From NCBI GenBank assembly GCA_946479985.1, contig CAMLIF010000036.1, forward strand, positions 1-29,857: a stretch of DNA of 29,857 nucleotides, read 5' to 3'. This DNA comes from an uncultured Flavobacteriales bacterium (GTDB lineage Bacteria > Bacteroidota > Bacteroidia > Flavobacteriales > Crocinitomicaceae). The notes under the pieces were generated by a model. It was given only the letters and a program-made list of their open reading frames with translations. It was not told where the DNA came from and searched no databases. Position numbers and translations under genes: made by a program. Within the stretch, counting starts at the first letter, position 1, and every line of letters begins with the position of its first letter. Positions 1-7,551 of this stretch are shown here, piece after piece.

Positions 1-698
1 AAAAGATTAAGGTTAACAAACTGGTTAACGCCGAAGGTGTAACTTATAAAAATTGTACTACCTGCAACGGAACCGGCCGCATTACGCGTGTAGCTCAAAC
101 TTTTTTAGGAGCAATGCAGACACAAAGTGCTTGTAATGCTTGTCAGGGCGCAGGGAAAGTGATAGACAAAAAACCTGCTGATGCTGATTCACAAGGACTG
201 AAACGACAGGAAGAAGTGATCGAAATTGCTATTCCGGCAGGAGTTGAAGAAGGAATGCAGCTAAGTGTTTCAGGAAAAGGAAACGCGGGTCCGTTTAACG
301 GAATTCCCGGCGACTTAATTGTTTTGATCGAAGAGCAGGCACACGAGGAATTGCGCAGAGACGGCGAACACCTGCATTACGATGCTTTTGTGAATTTCGT
401 TGATGCGGTACTTGGTGAATCTATTGAAGTTCCAACCGTAAACGGCAAAGTGAAAATTAAAGTTGATGCCGGAACTCAAAGCGGAAAAATGCTTCGCCTG
501 AAAGGTAAAGGATTGCCTATTCTTCAAGGATACGGTTCCGGAGATTTGTTCGTACATATTCATGTGTGGACCCCGAAAAAAGTAAGTAAAGAAGAACGTG
601 AGATTTTAGAAAAACTAAAAGCCAGCGAAAACTTCAAGCCGAATCCGGATGCAAGTGAAAAAGGATTTTTTCAACGAATGAAAGATATGTTTCAATAG
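1..698 (+). CDS. dnaJ: DnaJ (Hsp40) co-chaperone, 3' part, N terminus outside the window
   Basis: The frame is already open at position 3, so the gene runs in from the left; 231 residues are visible. DnaJ delivers unfolded clients to DnaK and stimulates its ATPase in the cytoplasm. The visible part holds two cysteine motifs, CTTCNGTG (from position 54) and CNACQGAG, joined by a GAMQTQ-type linker. These align with zinc motifs 2 and 3 of E. coli DnaJ. Two client-binding beta domains follow (IPAGVEEGM, VSGKGNAG, GDLIVLIEE, LRLKGKGLP, GDLFVHIHVWTP), then a short tail ending in MKDMFQ. The J-domain and G/F linker lie upstream and are not visible. Zinc motifs 1 and 4 are absent where they would be expected (see findings). 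An internal ATG at 114 is not the start, because the zinc-finger motif precedes it. Identity is very secure. Confidence 0.96.
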   Translation, partial: KIKVNKLVNAEGVTYKNCTTCNGTGRITRVAQTFLGAMQTQSACNACQGAGKVIDKKPADADSQGLKRQEEVIEIAIPAGVEEGMQLSVSGKGNAGPFNGIPGDLIVLIEEQAHEELRRDGEHLHYDAFVNFVDAVLGESIEVPTVNGKVKIKVDAGTQSGKMLRLKGKGLPILQGYGSGDLFVHIHVWTPKKVSKEEREILEKLKASENFKPNPDASEKGFFQRMKDMFQ

Positions 699-720
699 TT
701 GAAGGTTCAAATGAAATACT

Positions 721-754
721 GAAAGATCATTCGTTAGTTCGGATGGTCTTTTTT
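721..754 (+). terminator. Intrinsic terminator of dnaJ
   Basis: A stem of about 11 to 12 bp, with two G-U pairs, forms between 721-732 and 740-751 around a 7-nt loop. It runs straight into a T tract (749-754). It lies 22 bases after the dnaJ stop codon. Confidence 0.85.
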
Positions 755-894
755 GTTTTCCCGAAACCACTTTTGCTTCCATAAATAAATTCGCAAAAAA
801 CAGATGTAGCGGTTAGTGGCCAATCAGGATGTTAAATGATTGTGAAAATTAACTAAATCTTTCATCCAATAAATACTATGCATGAATAGTATCG

Positions 895-902
895 TACCTT
901 TG
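895..902 (+). promoter_or_regulatory. Bacteroidota -7 promoter box (TACCTTTG)
   Basis: TACCTTTG matches the Bacteroidota sigma consensus TAnnTTTG exactly. Transcription would start near 908, between the two candidate start codons at 882 and 927, which favours 927. No clear -33 TTG is seen at the usual distance. Confidence 0.6.
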
Positions 903-926
903 CACCCAAATTCAGGTCATACAGTT

Positions 927-1961
927 ATGTACAAACGTTCTTTTAAGCTTCAAATCACACTTTTTTTACTCTTCATTTCTTCGTTCGGTTTTTCACAATG
1001 CACCATCACATCAAGCCTTGGTTATTCTGTAGCCGTTGGAATTTGTCCGCAGTCAATTGTTGTTAGTTCTACAAATTGTCCGAATGGATATAATTACAAT
1101 GTGAATTTCAATTACAGCGTTGTTCTTTCAGGACCCAACGTACAGGAGTTATATACTTTACAAACGCTGATCGACTGTAACAACGGACAGCAGAATGGCT
1201 ATTATTCACTTCCGAAACTAGGCGGAACAGGTTCTGCGGTTACAACTACAAATCCGTTCATCAATACCGACGGAGCAGAATATACTTACACTACGCATCC
1301 AGGTTGTACCGAGGCAAACGTAAACAATCTGAATTGCGTGAACCTGAAACTGATCATCGAAGGTCCGGGAATTCCGTACCAGGTGGTGAACTGTAATTGC
1401 ATGGCGATGGTTTTGCCTGTTGAGTTCCTTTCATTTCAGGGATATAACGAATCAGGTGGCAATCGATTGGTATGGAAAACACAATCTGAGAACAGAAACA
1501 AGTTCTTTACAGTCGAAGTATCAGAAGATGCAAAAAAATGGAGCTACTTAACGGATGTTCCTGCCGTTGGCAATAGCGTTCAGTTGAATACATATAATTT
1601 TCTGGATGCGGAGAACACTAACAAATCGGTGTATTATAAACTGAGCCAAACAGATGAAGATGGTACGCGCAATGAACTTGCAATTGCATACGTGAAAAAA
1701 GCAAACGGCTCTTTCCTGGTAAGTCCGAATCCTTCTCAGGACGGGAACTTAAACATTTCATTCGATATCGCCGGAAATGCCGCTGCCACAATTAATGTTT
1801 TCAGTGAGATTGGTCAGCTGGTTTATTCGCGGGAATTAACAACAGAAGAATTGAACCTTTCAAATGCTTCTTTTCAGTTAGATCAGAAAGCCGGATTGTA
1901 TTTTGTTGAGTTGAGCCGGAATAATGAAATAATTGACCGAACGAAGGTGATATTGCAATAG
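927..1961 (+). CDS. Secreted protein with T9SS type A sorting domain
   Basis: A 344-residue exported protein of unknown activity. From the chosen start it has a classical signal peptide (MYKRS, a hydrophobic LFLLFISSFGF core, cleavage near FSQ). Residues about 25-155 are a Cys- and Asn-rich region with no domain I recognise. The LPVEFLSFQGY segment that follows is common just before the sorting region of Bacteroidota cargo proteins. The last 82 residues (about 263-344) form the type A sorting domain: SPNPSQDGNLNI, then beta strands ending in LYFVELSRN and the terminal KVILQ. Such proteins cross the outer membrane by T9SS and are anchored or released. The frame is open back to an ATG at 882, but that would place the promoter box at 895-902 inside the gene and bury the signal peptide. 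Function beyond secretion is unknown. Confidence 0.88.
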   Translation: MYKRSFKLQITLFLLFISSFGFSQCTITSSLGYSVAVGICPQSIVVSSTNCPNGYNYNVNFNYSVVLSGPNVQELYTLQTLIDCNNGQQNGYYSLPKLGGTGSAVTTTNPFINTDGAEYTYTTHPGCTEANVNNLNCVNLKLIIEGPGIPYQVVNCNCMAMVLPVEFLSFQGYNESGGNRLVWKTQSENRNKFFTVEVSEDAKKWSYLTDVPAVGNSVQLNTYNFLDAENTNKSVYYKLSQTDEDGTRNELAIAYVKKANGSFLVSPNPSQDGNLNISFDIAGNAAATINVFSEIGQLVYSRELTTEELNLSNASFQLDQKAGLYFVELSRNNEIIDRTKVILQ

Positions 1962-1962
1962 G

Positions 1963-1989
1963 TTTACCGTTTCATGAGGTAAATTTTTT
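1963..1989 (+). terminator. Intrinsic terminator after the type A cargo gene
   Basis: TTTACC (1963-1968) pairs with GGTAAA (1978-1983) around a 9-nt loop, followed by six T (1984-1989). It begins two bases after the stop codon at 1961. Confidence 0.7.
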
Positions 1990-1996
1990 AGCTTTA
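1989..1996 (+). promoter_or_regulatory. Candidate -7 promoter box (TAGCTTTA) of the CPBP-ABC operon
   Basis: TAGCTTTA differs from TAnnTTTG at one position. It starts exactly 12 nt before the ATG at 2001, so the mRNA would be leaderless or nearly so. It abuts the T tract of the preceding terminator. No good -33 element is visible. Confidence 0.4.
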
Positions 1997-2000
1997 CCTT

Positions 2001-2957
2001 ATGAAGCATTTTTTAGCACCTTACGAAGCCAAAAACTCGTGGTTAGTTTATTTGGCTTCAATTATTTTTGTTTTCGTCGGTGTATTCAGTTTTGGTTCAA
2101 TAGCTTCGTATTCCATTATCTCGTCACGGGTTCAGGTTACACCAGATACAACTGAAGAAGATATTTCTGCGGCTTTTTCCTATAACGAGCAATTCATTAT
2201 TACACTGGTTCCGTTTCTGATCGGTTTTGCGCTGCTTGTATTTGTCGCCAAGGTCCTTCATCATCGAACGTTTCTCTCATTTATAACCTCGCGTGACAGC
2301 TTCGATCTGAAACGTTTCGGAACAGGTTTCTTTGTTTGGGGGCTAATTGTGGGAGCTTTGTTTTGCATTGAAATATGGACCGGACAAACTCAACTGGGTT
2401 GGATCTTCGAATGGGATTCGTTCATTTACCTGTTTTTTATTTCCATTTTTCTTGTACCGTTTCAAACCGGATTTGAAGAAATAATAGTGCGCGGTTTCAC
2501 GATGCAGTTATTTGGTCGGGTTACAAAACGCGCGTCAACAGCCATTCTTTCCAGCGCACTTATTTTTGGAGTTCTGCACATGGGAAATCCGGAACTCGAT
2601 TCCATGGGACTTATTGTTCTTGTGTTTTATGTTGCATCAGGTATCATGACGGCGTTGATCACTGTGCTCGATGATGGACTTGAATTGTCGTGGGGTTTTC
2701 ATACAGCTAATAATTTTTTCAGTATCTTAATTGTCACAAGTGATTACCAGGCTTTTCGAACAGATGCCTTGTTTTTGGATAAATCAGACCCGGCAGTAGG
2801 TTTCGAAATTTTGATTGTACCATTCATCTTTTTCCCGTTATTTGTTTTTGTGCTTTGGCGCATTTTCAAATGGAAAAACTGGAAAGAAAAATTATTTGGA
2901 AAACTCCCTTTAACTTACCCTTCAACACAAAACGACGTGCAAGATGATGATGCTTGA
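2001..2957 (+). CDS. CPBP (Abi/CAAX-protease-like) intramembrane glutamic endopeptidase
   Basis: A 318-residue multi-pass inner-membrane protein with the hallmarks of the CPBP family. The EExxxR motif is at E159-E160-R164 (FEEIIVRGF). A conserved His lies in FGVLHMGN (H193), and an HxxxN motif is at H234-N238 (FHTANNFF). These residues form the active site in characterised relatives such as Rce1. Hydrophobic segments lie around residues 15-40, 65-85, 105-125, 140-157, 180-195, 200-222 and 270-292. The substrate is unknown; bacterial relatives range from bacteriocin self-immunity to protein processing. The gene overlaps the following ABC ATPase gene by up to 14 bp in another frame, which suggests translational coupling and a role linked to that exporter. 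The start directly follows a promoter-like box. Confidence 0.88.
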   Translation: MKHFLAPYEAKNSWLVYLASIIFVFVGVFSFGSIASYSIISSRVQVTPDTTEEDISAAFSYNEQFIITLVPFLIGFALLVFVAKVLHHRTFLSFITSRDSFDLKRFGTGFFVWGLIVGALFCIEIWTGQTQLGWIFEWDSFIYLFFISIFLVPFQTGFEEIIVRGFTMQLFGRVTKRASTAILSSALIFGVLHMGNPELDSMGLIVLVFYVASGIMTALITVLDDGLELSWGFHTANNFFSILIVTSDYQAFRTDALFLDKSDPAVGFEILIVPFIFFPLFVFVLWRIFKWKNWKEKLFGKLPLTYPSTQNDVQDDDA

Positions 2958-3876
2958 GTTAGAAAATATTACCAAACGATTTAATCGTAAAATGGCTTTG
3001 GATGAGGTTTCTCTGCAGCTGAAAAGCGGAGAGATCTTTGGATTGCTTGGACCTAATGGTGCGGGAAAAACAACTTTGATCCGTATAATCAATCGAATTA
3101 TTGAACACGATAAAGGAACCGTTCGGTTTAAAGGAGATCTGATGCAGCAAAAGCATCTTTCTTCTATTGGCTATTTGCCTGAAGAACGTGGTTTGTATAA
3201 GAACATGACCGTTGAGGCGCACGCACGATTCTTTGGCGCTTTAAGAGGAATGACAAAAGCAGACATAAACCGTTCACTTGAATATTGGTTGGATAAATTT
3301 CAGATCCAGGACTGGAGAAGAAAGCGCATTGAAGAACTTTCAAAAGGAATGGCGCAGAAAGTTCAGTTCATTTGCGCAGTATTGCATGAGCCTGAATTAC
3401 TCATTCTCGATGAACCCTTTTCCGGTTTCGATCCGGTAAATGTAGAACTGATCAAACAGGAACTGCTCGAAATGAAGATGAAGGGGAAAACCATTTTGAT
3501 TTCGACCCACAACATGCGTTCGGTTGAAGAAATTTGCGATAGGATTGCCTTGATTCATGAAGCGAAAAAGGTGTTGCAGGGAACTGTCAGCGAATTGCAG
3601 GAAAAAACAAAATCGGGTGAGTATGCCGTTAAATTCCGTGGAAACATGATTGCTTTTGTGAATGCGCTCTGGACAGGATTTGAATTAACAGATAAAGAAG
3701 TTCTGGGTGACGATCGTTTTATTGCCCGCGTGCGAATGAGAGGAGAAAGTTCTTTCGAGGATTTGCTGAAAGTGTTAATGGGAAATGTTAAGATAGAAGC
3801 AGCCTGGGAAGTTTTGCCATCCATGCATGATGTGTTTTTGGCAACAGTTCAACCCGAAATTAAAATGGAAAATTGA
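2944..3876 (+). CDS. ABC transporter ATP-binding protein (NatA-like exporter ATPase)
   Basis: A 310-residue cytoplasmic ATPase that would drive the permease encoded next. Walker A is GPNGAGKT (residues 36-43), the ABC signature is LSKGMAQ (132-138), Walker B is LLILDEP (D156, E157), and the H-loop region is ISTHNM. The C-terminal ~80 residues after the NBD resemble the DUF4162 extension of exporter-type ATPases such as NatA. Three consecutive ATGs (2944, 2947, 2950) can serve as start, all inside the end of the CPBP gene. The partner permease follows after 137 bp. The transported substrate cannot be told from sequence; NatA/NatB of Bacillus export sodium, but many relatives are uncharacterised. 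Confidence 0.93.
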   Translation: MMMLELENITKRFNRKMALDEVSLQLKSGEIFGLLGPNGAGKTTLIRIINRIIEHDKGTVRFKGDLMQQKHLSSIGYLPEERGLYKNMTVEAHARFFGALRGMTKADINRSLEYWLDKFQIQDWRRKRIEELSKGMAQKVQFICAVLHEPELLILDEPFSGFDPVNVELIKQELLEMKMKGKTILISTHNMRSVEEICDRIALIHEAKKVLQGTVSELQEKTKSGEYAVKFRGNMIAFVNALWTGFELTDKEVLGDDRFIARVRMRGESSFEDLLKVLMGNVKIEAAWEVLPSMHDVFLATVQPEIKMEN

Positions 3877-4013
3877 TAATTGAAAAATGAAAAGTCAGAA
3901 AGAGAACAAAAAATAGTGAATAGAAACAAAGTGGTTTAATTTTAATCTAATCTGGTTTCTTCCTTTTTTCCTCTTTCTTCTTTTCCTCTGGTTTCAATTT
4001 TAAATTATATTAA
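3877..4013. other. 137-bp spacer with opposed purine-rich and pyrimidine-rich halves
   Basis: Inside the ABC operon, the left half is almost all A/G (3880-3910) and the right half is almost all C/T (3957-3993). AGAAAGAG near 3897 is the reverse complement of CTCTTTCT near 3971, so the halves form a long imperfect inverted repeat in the mRNA. No coding frame or promoter is evident. Confidence 0.5.
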
Positions 4014-5303
4014 ATGAGAAATAGTTGGATAATAGCAAAACGTGAATTGTTTGATCGGATTGGGAGCCGGTCTTTTCTGTTCATGGCCGTTTTTGGTCCT
4101 GCAGTAGTTCTTTTGCTGGTTTATGTTTTGTTTGCTTTTGGAGGGAACGACGAACAGCACTGGAAAGTACTAATCGCAGATCATCAAAATGTAATGGATC
4201 AGAAGATCATGGCAAAACCGGATCCGAAAATCGCTTACTACTTTGTCAATGATGTAATAGAGATCGAGGAATTTGCCAAAGACAAGCGTTACGAGAGCTA
4301 CGACGCAATGGTGGAAATCAACTCAGGGGTTTTGACCAATAAATCCGGATTTGTTTTTTACAAAGAGAAACCGTCCATCCAAATGCAGATCGACATTCGA
4401 TACCAGGTTGAAAGACGAATGGAAGAATTGGTCGCGCAGGAATTTACAGATCTGTCTCTTCAGGATTTTCGCCGTATTAAGCAGCCTTTGACCTTGAATT
4501 TCAAAAATGCGTACGATCCTACTGATAGTGCAGAAAACTTGTCGTCTTGGGTCGGATTGTTCTTTGGAACTGTCATCTTCGTTTTCATCTTCCTTTTCGG
4601 AATGACCATTCTGCGTTCGGTTTCCAAAGAAAAATCGAATCGGGTAGTAGAGGTGATGCTCGCTTCAGTTACTCCGAGGGCAATGCTTTTCGGAAAAATA
4701 CTGGGAATCGGCCTGAGCGCATTTATTCAATTTATTGTCTGGATCACATTCATAAGCGCCGGATTGTACTTTCTGCGTGAACAAATTTTTGTAGATACGT
4801 TCAGTCCGACAGATGCTGTGGCGGAGGTTCATTCGGTTACCAATGAGTTTATTGTTCTGGTATTCGATCGTATCCAATATGCTTACATCTTGCCGTTCTT
4901 CTTCTTGTTCTTTATTGTTGGCTATTTGTTCTACGGAGCTTTTTTTGCTGCACTTGGCGCCGTTTCAGGATCAGAATCAGACGGACAACAATTCTTACTT
5001 CCTTTGATTGCGATATTGTGCTTCTCCCTTTATTGCGGTTATTCGGTTTCAATTCACCCGGAAGCAGCCAGCAGCACATTTTACGGTTATCTGCCTTTTA
5101 CGGCCCCAATTGTAATGATGGTTAAATTAGCCCAGGGATTTGGTCCGGGAGAAGGAATTCAGGTGTATATTTCGTTAATTGTAACATTGTTATCGGCTGT
5201 GCTGATGCTTTGGGTTGCCGGAAGACTTTATAAAAACGGACTGCTGCAATTCGGGCATTCCGTGCGCCTAAGAACAATCATTAATTGGCTAAAAATGAAA
5301 TAA
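4014..5303 (+). CDS. ABC-2 type permease (NatB-like)
   Basis: A 429-residue membrane subunit paired with the upstream ATPase. The layout is typical of NatB/ABC-2 exporters. One membrane segment lies near residues 20-42, followed by a large hydrophilic region of about 130 residues (45-175) outside the membrane. At least five more hydrophobic segments follow (about 180-200, 225-245, 285-310, 320-345, 385-405). The start MRNSWIIAKRELFDRIGSRS is the usual amphipathic entry helix. The stop TAA shares its last A with the ATG of the next gene (TAATG at 5301-5305), so the two are very likely translationally coupled. Substrate unknown. Confidence 0.9.
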   Translation: MRNSWIIAKRELFDRIGSRSFLFMAVFGPAVVLLLVYVLFAFGGNDEQHWKVLIADHQNVMDQKIMAKPDPKIAYYFVNDVIEIEEFAKDKRYESYDAMVEINSGVLTNKSGFVFYKEKPSIQMQIDIRYQVERRMEELVAQEFTDLSLQDFRRIKQPLTLNFKNAYDPTDSAENLSSWVGLFFGTVIFVFIFLFGMTILRSVSKEKSNRVVEVMLASVTPRAMLFGKILGIGLSAFIQFIVWITFISAGLYFLREQIFVDTFSPTDAVAEVHSVTNEFIVLVFDRIQYAYILPFFFLFFIVGYLFYGAFFAALGAVSGSESDGQQFLLPLIAILCFSLYCGYSVSIHPEAASSTFYGYLPFTAPIVMMVKLAQGFGPGEGIQVYISLIVTLLSAVLMLWVAGRLYKNGLLQFGHSVRLRTIINWLKMK

Positions 5304-6205
5304 TGCGCGTTGGGATCATTGACTTAGGAACGAATACTTTCAATTTATTGATCGCAGACACAGATGCGACCGGATTTCGCGTTGTTTGCAATGTAAAGGA
5401 AGGAGTTGCTTTGGGAATGGGCGGAATTATTGAGAATAAGATCAGTGATGACGCCAAAGAACGTGCATTTATGGCTTTCACACATTTTTTTTCAGTCTGT
5501 AAAGCATATAAAGTCCAGGAAGTAATGGGATTCGGCACTTCAGCAATACGCGATGCCGAGAATGGTTATGCTTTCACGGCAGAATTGTTCAAACGGTTTT
5601 CTATTGAAGTTGAAATTATTGACGGATTGGCCGAAGCAGAATTGATCTACCAGGGGGTTAGCTGGAGTTACAATTTCGAAAAACCTTCGCTGATTATGGA
5701 TATTGGTGGTGGAAGCACAGAATTTATTCGCGTTGCCGAAGGTGAAGAAATGCAGTCGTGCAGTTTGAATATTGGTGTTTCACGCGCTATTCAGCAATTC
5801 CCTTGCTCCGATCCGTTATTGGAAAGCGAAAAACAAACATTGCTGGCCTGGTTCGAAGAAGAAGGCACTGCTCTGAAAAAATTCGGCGAGGTTGACGTGC
5901 TGGTTGGCGCAAGCGGAAGTTTTGAGACATTCTATGAAATGCTGTACCAGCAGTCTTTTCCTGAAGGAATAGAAGTTCAGCACATGCCGGTTGATGATTT
6001 GAGAAAAGAACTCGACTGGATTATTGACTCTACCTTAGAAGAGCGAGAGCAACATCCGTATATCATTCCGATTCGAAGAAAAATGGCACCGATAGCCGCG
6101 TTAAAAACCAAATGGATTCTTGATAAGTTCGATTTTAAATCGTTCGTAATCTCCCCTTGTTCCCTGAAAGAAGGGGTTTTAAAACGATTCACGAAGCAGG
6201 ATTGA
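5303..6205 (+). CDS. Ppx/GppA family phosphatase (exopolyphosphatase/pppGpp phosphatase-like)
   Basis: A 300-residue sugar-kinase/Hsp70-fold phosphatase. Members hydrolyse inorganic polyphosphate and/or pppGpp in the cytoplasm. The conserved blocks are present in order: phosphate-1 motif GIIDLGTNTFNLLIAD at the N terminus, GFGTSAIRDAENG, a Glu-containing AEAELIYQGV segment, phosphate-2 motif IMDIGGGSTEFI, GVSRA, and GASGSFETF. The length matches short single-module members; long Ppx proteins of about 500 residues carry extra C-terminal domains missing here. The start is the ATG overlapping the permease stop. An in-frame TTG at 5285 would add six residues but lacks support. Whether polyphosphate or pppGpp is the main substrate cannot be decided. 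Confidence 0.92.
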   Translation: MRVGIIDLGTNTFNLLIADTDATGFRVVCNVKEGVALGMGGIIENKISDDAKERAFMAFTHFFSVCKAYKVQEVMGFGTSAIRDAENGYAFTAELFKRFSIEVEIIDGLAEAELIYQGVSWSYNFEKPSLIMDIGGGSTEFIRVAEGEEMQSCSLNIGVSRAIQQFPCSDPLLESEKQTLLAWFEEEGTALKKFGEVDVLVGASGSFETFYEMLYQQSFPEGIEVQHMPVDDLRKELDWIIDSTLEEREQHPYIIPIRRKMAPIAALKTKWILDKFDFKSFVISPCSLKEGVLKRFTKQD

Positions 6206-6284
6206 TTTTCATCAACATGACAGGTGTTTCGAATTTCAAGAATCCCTCATTTTATGTATCTTCGAGCGACAATTCAAAAATCAA

Positions 6285-7460
6285 ATGGCGAAAATTTTAA
6301 TTATTGATGATGAACGTGCGATCAGACGCGCATTAAGAGAAATTTTAGAATTTGAAAGTTTTCATGTTGATGAGGCTGAGAACGGAATAGAAGGACTTGA
6401 TAAAGCGAAGAATTCGTTATACGACATTATTTTTTGCGATATCAAAATGCCGCAAATGGATGGCATGGAAGTGCTCGCAAAACTCAATGAAGCGAGAATT
6501 GACGCTCCTGTAATTATGATTTCTGGTCATGCAAGTATCGAAAATGCGGTTGAGGCTATTAAAAAAGGTGCGTTCGATTTCATTGAAAAACCGTTAGACC
6601 TGAACCGGATTTTGGTTACCGTTCGAAATGCAAAAGAGCGCGTTGGTTTGGTGGAAGAAACAAAACAGTTGAAAACTACTGTTAAGCGTTTCAAAGGTTC
6701 TTCCATTATCGGCGAAACAGAAGGAATCAACAAGATCAAGGAAATGATCGAAAAAGTTGGCGCTTCAGATGCACGTGTTTTAGTAACCGGTGGAAACGGA
6801 ACGGGGAAAGAATTGGTTGCCCGCTCACTTCACGATTATTCTAACCGGAAGAAAATGCCTTTCATTGAAGTGAATTGTGCTGCAATTCCTGGCGAATTGA
6901 TCGAAAGTGAATTGTTTGGTCATGAAAAAGGAGCATTTACTTCAGCTGTAAAGGATAAGAAAGGAAAATTCGAACTGGCAAGCGGTGGAACATTGTTCCT
7001 CGACGAAATCGGAGATATGAGCCTTTCTGCTCAGGCGAAAGTGCTGCGCGCGTTACAGGAGAACGTTATTCAAAGAGTAGGCAGTGAGCGCGATATTAAA
7101 ATTGATGCACGAATTGTTGCTGCAACAAATAAAGATTTACGAAAAGAAATAGAGGAAGGACGATTCAGAGAAGATTTGTATCACCGTTTAGCGGTTATCC
7201 TGATTCATGTTCCTTCGTTGAATGAACGCAGAGAAGACATTCCGCTTTTGGCAGAACATTTCCTGACAATTGTTTGTGCTGAACATGGAATTCCAAGAAA
7301 ATCGCTTACCACAGGCGCACTTGCCGCTTTGAAAGATACAGATTGGACCGGAAACATCCGTGAGCTGAGAAACATCATTGAACGATTGGTAATTCTTTGT
7401 GACCAGGAAATTCAGGAATCGGATGTGAAACTGTTTGCAAATCCGAAGGCGAACGCATAG
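6285..7460 (+). CDS. NtrC-type sigma-54 response regulator lacking a DNA-binding domain
   Basis: A 391-residue response regulator. The N-terminal receiver has the acidic pair IDDE and the phosphoacceptor D52 in [11 protein letters not shown]. The AAA+ sigma-54 activation domain follows from about residue 145: Walker A GGNGTGKE (169-176), a GAFTSA loop (216-221, variant of GAFTGA, the sigma-54-contacting loop), and Walker B with D240-E241 in LFLDEIGD. It continues through [19 protein letters not shown] and stops within about 20 residues. The Fis-type helix-turn-helix that normally follows (to about 450 residues) is missing. The frame ends cleanly at TAG before a strong terminator. It should remodel RNA polymerase-sigma-54, perhaps from solution. 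A weak promoter-like box (TATCTTCG, 6257-6264) precedes it. No kinase is encoded nearby. Confidence 0.93.
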   Translation: MAKILIIDDERAIRRALREILEFESFHVDEAENGIEGLDKAKNSLYDIIFCDIKMPQMDGMEVLAKLNEARIDAPVIMISGHASIENAVEAIKKGAFDFIEKPLDLNRILVTVRNAKERVGLVEETKQLKTTVKRFKGSSIIGETEGINKIKEMIEKVGASDARVLVTGGNGTGKELVARSLHDYSNRKKMPFIEVNCAAIPGELIESELFGHEKGAFTSAVKDKKGKFELASGGTLFLDEIGDMSLSAQAKVLRALQENVIQRVGSERDIKIDARIVAATNKDLRKEIEEGRFREDLYHRLAVILIHVPSLNERREDIPLLAEHFLTIVCAEHGIPRKSLTTGALAALKDTDWTGNIRELRNIIERLVILCDQEIQESDVKLFANPKANA

Positions 7461-7490
7461 TCTAAAGAATAAAAAGCCTTATAAAAAAGT

Positions 7491-7542
7491 TGGAACAAAA
7501 AGGTCGGGGCGAATAATTATTCGCCCCGACCTTTTTGTTCCA
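7491..7542. terminator. Perfect 52-bp palindrome, bidirectional terminator
   Basis: All 26 base pairs are perfect with no spacer: a GC-rich core (GGTCGGGGCG / CGCCCCGACC) flanked by AAAAA and TTTTT tracts. Either strand gives a strong hairpin followed by U. It lies between convergent stops at 7460 and 7552, so it would terminate both genes. Confidence 0.92.
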
Positions 7543-7551
7543 TATCTGAAG

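Noticed and set aside
5285..5302. TTG start adding six residues to the Ppx/GppA gene
   Set aside because: The ATG at 5303 overlaps the permease stop as TAATG and begins the conserved motif directly.
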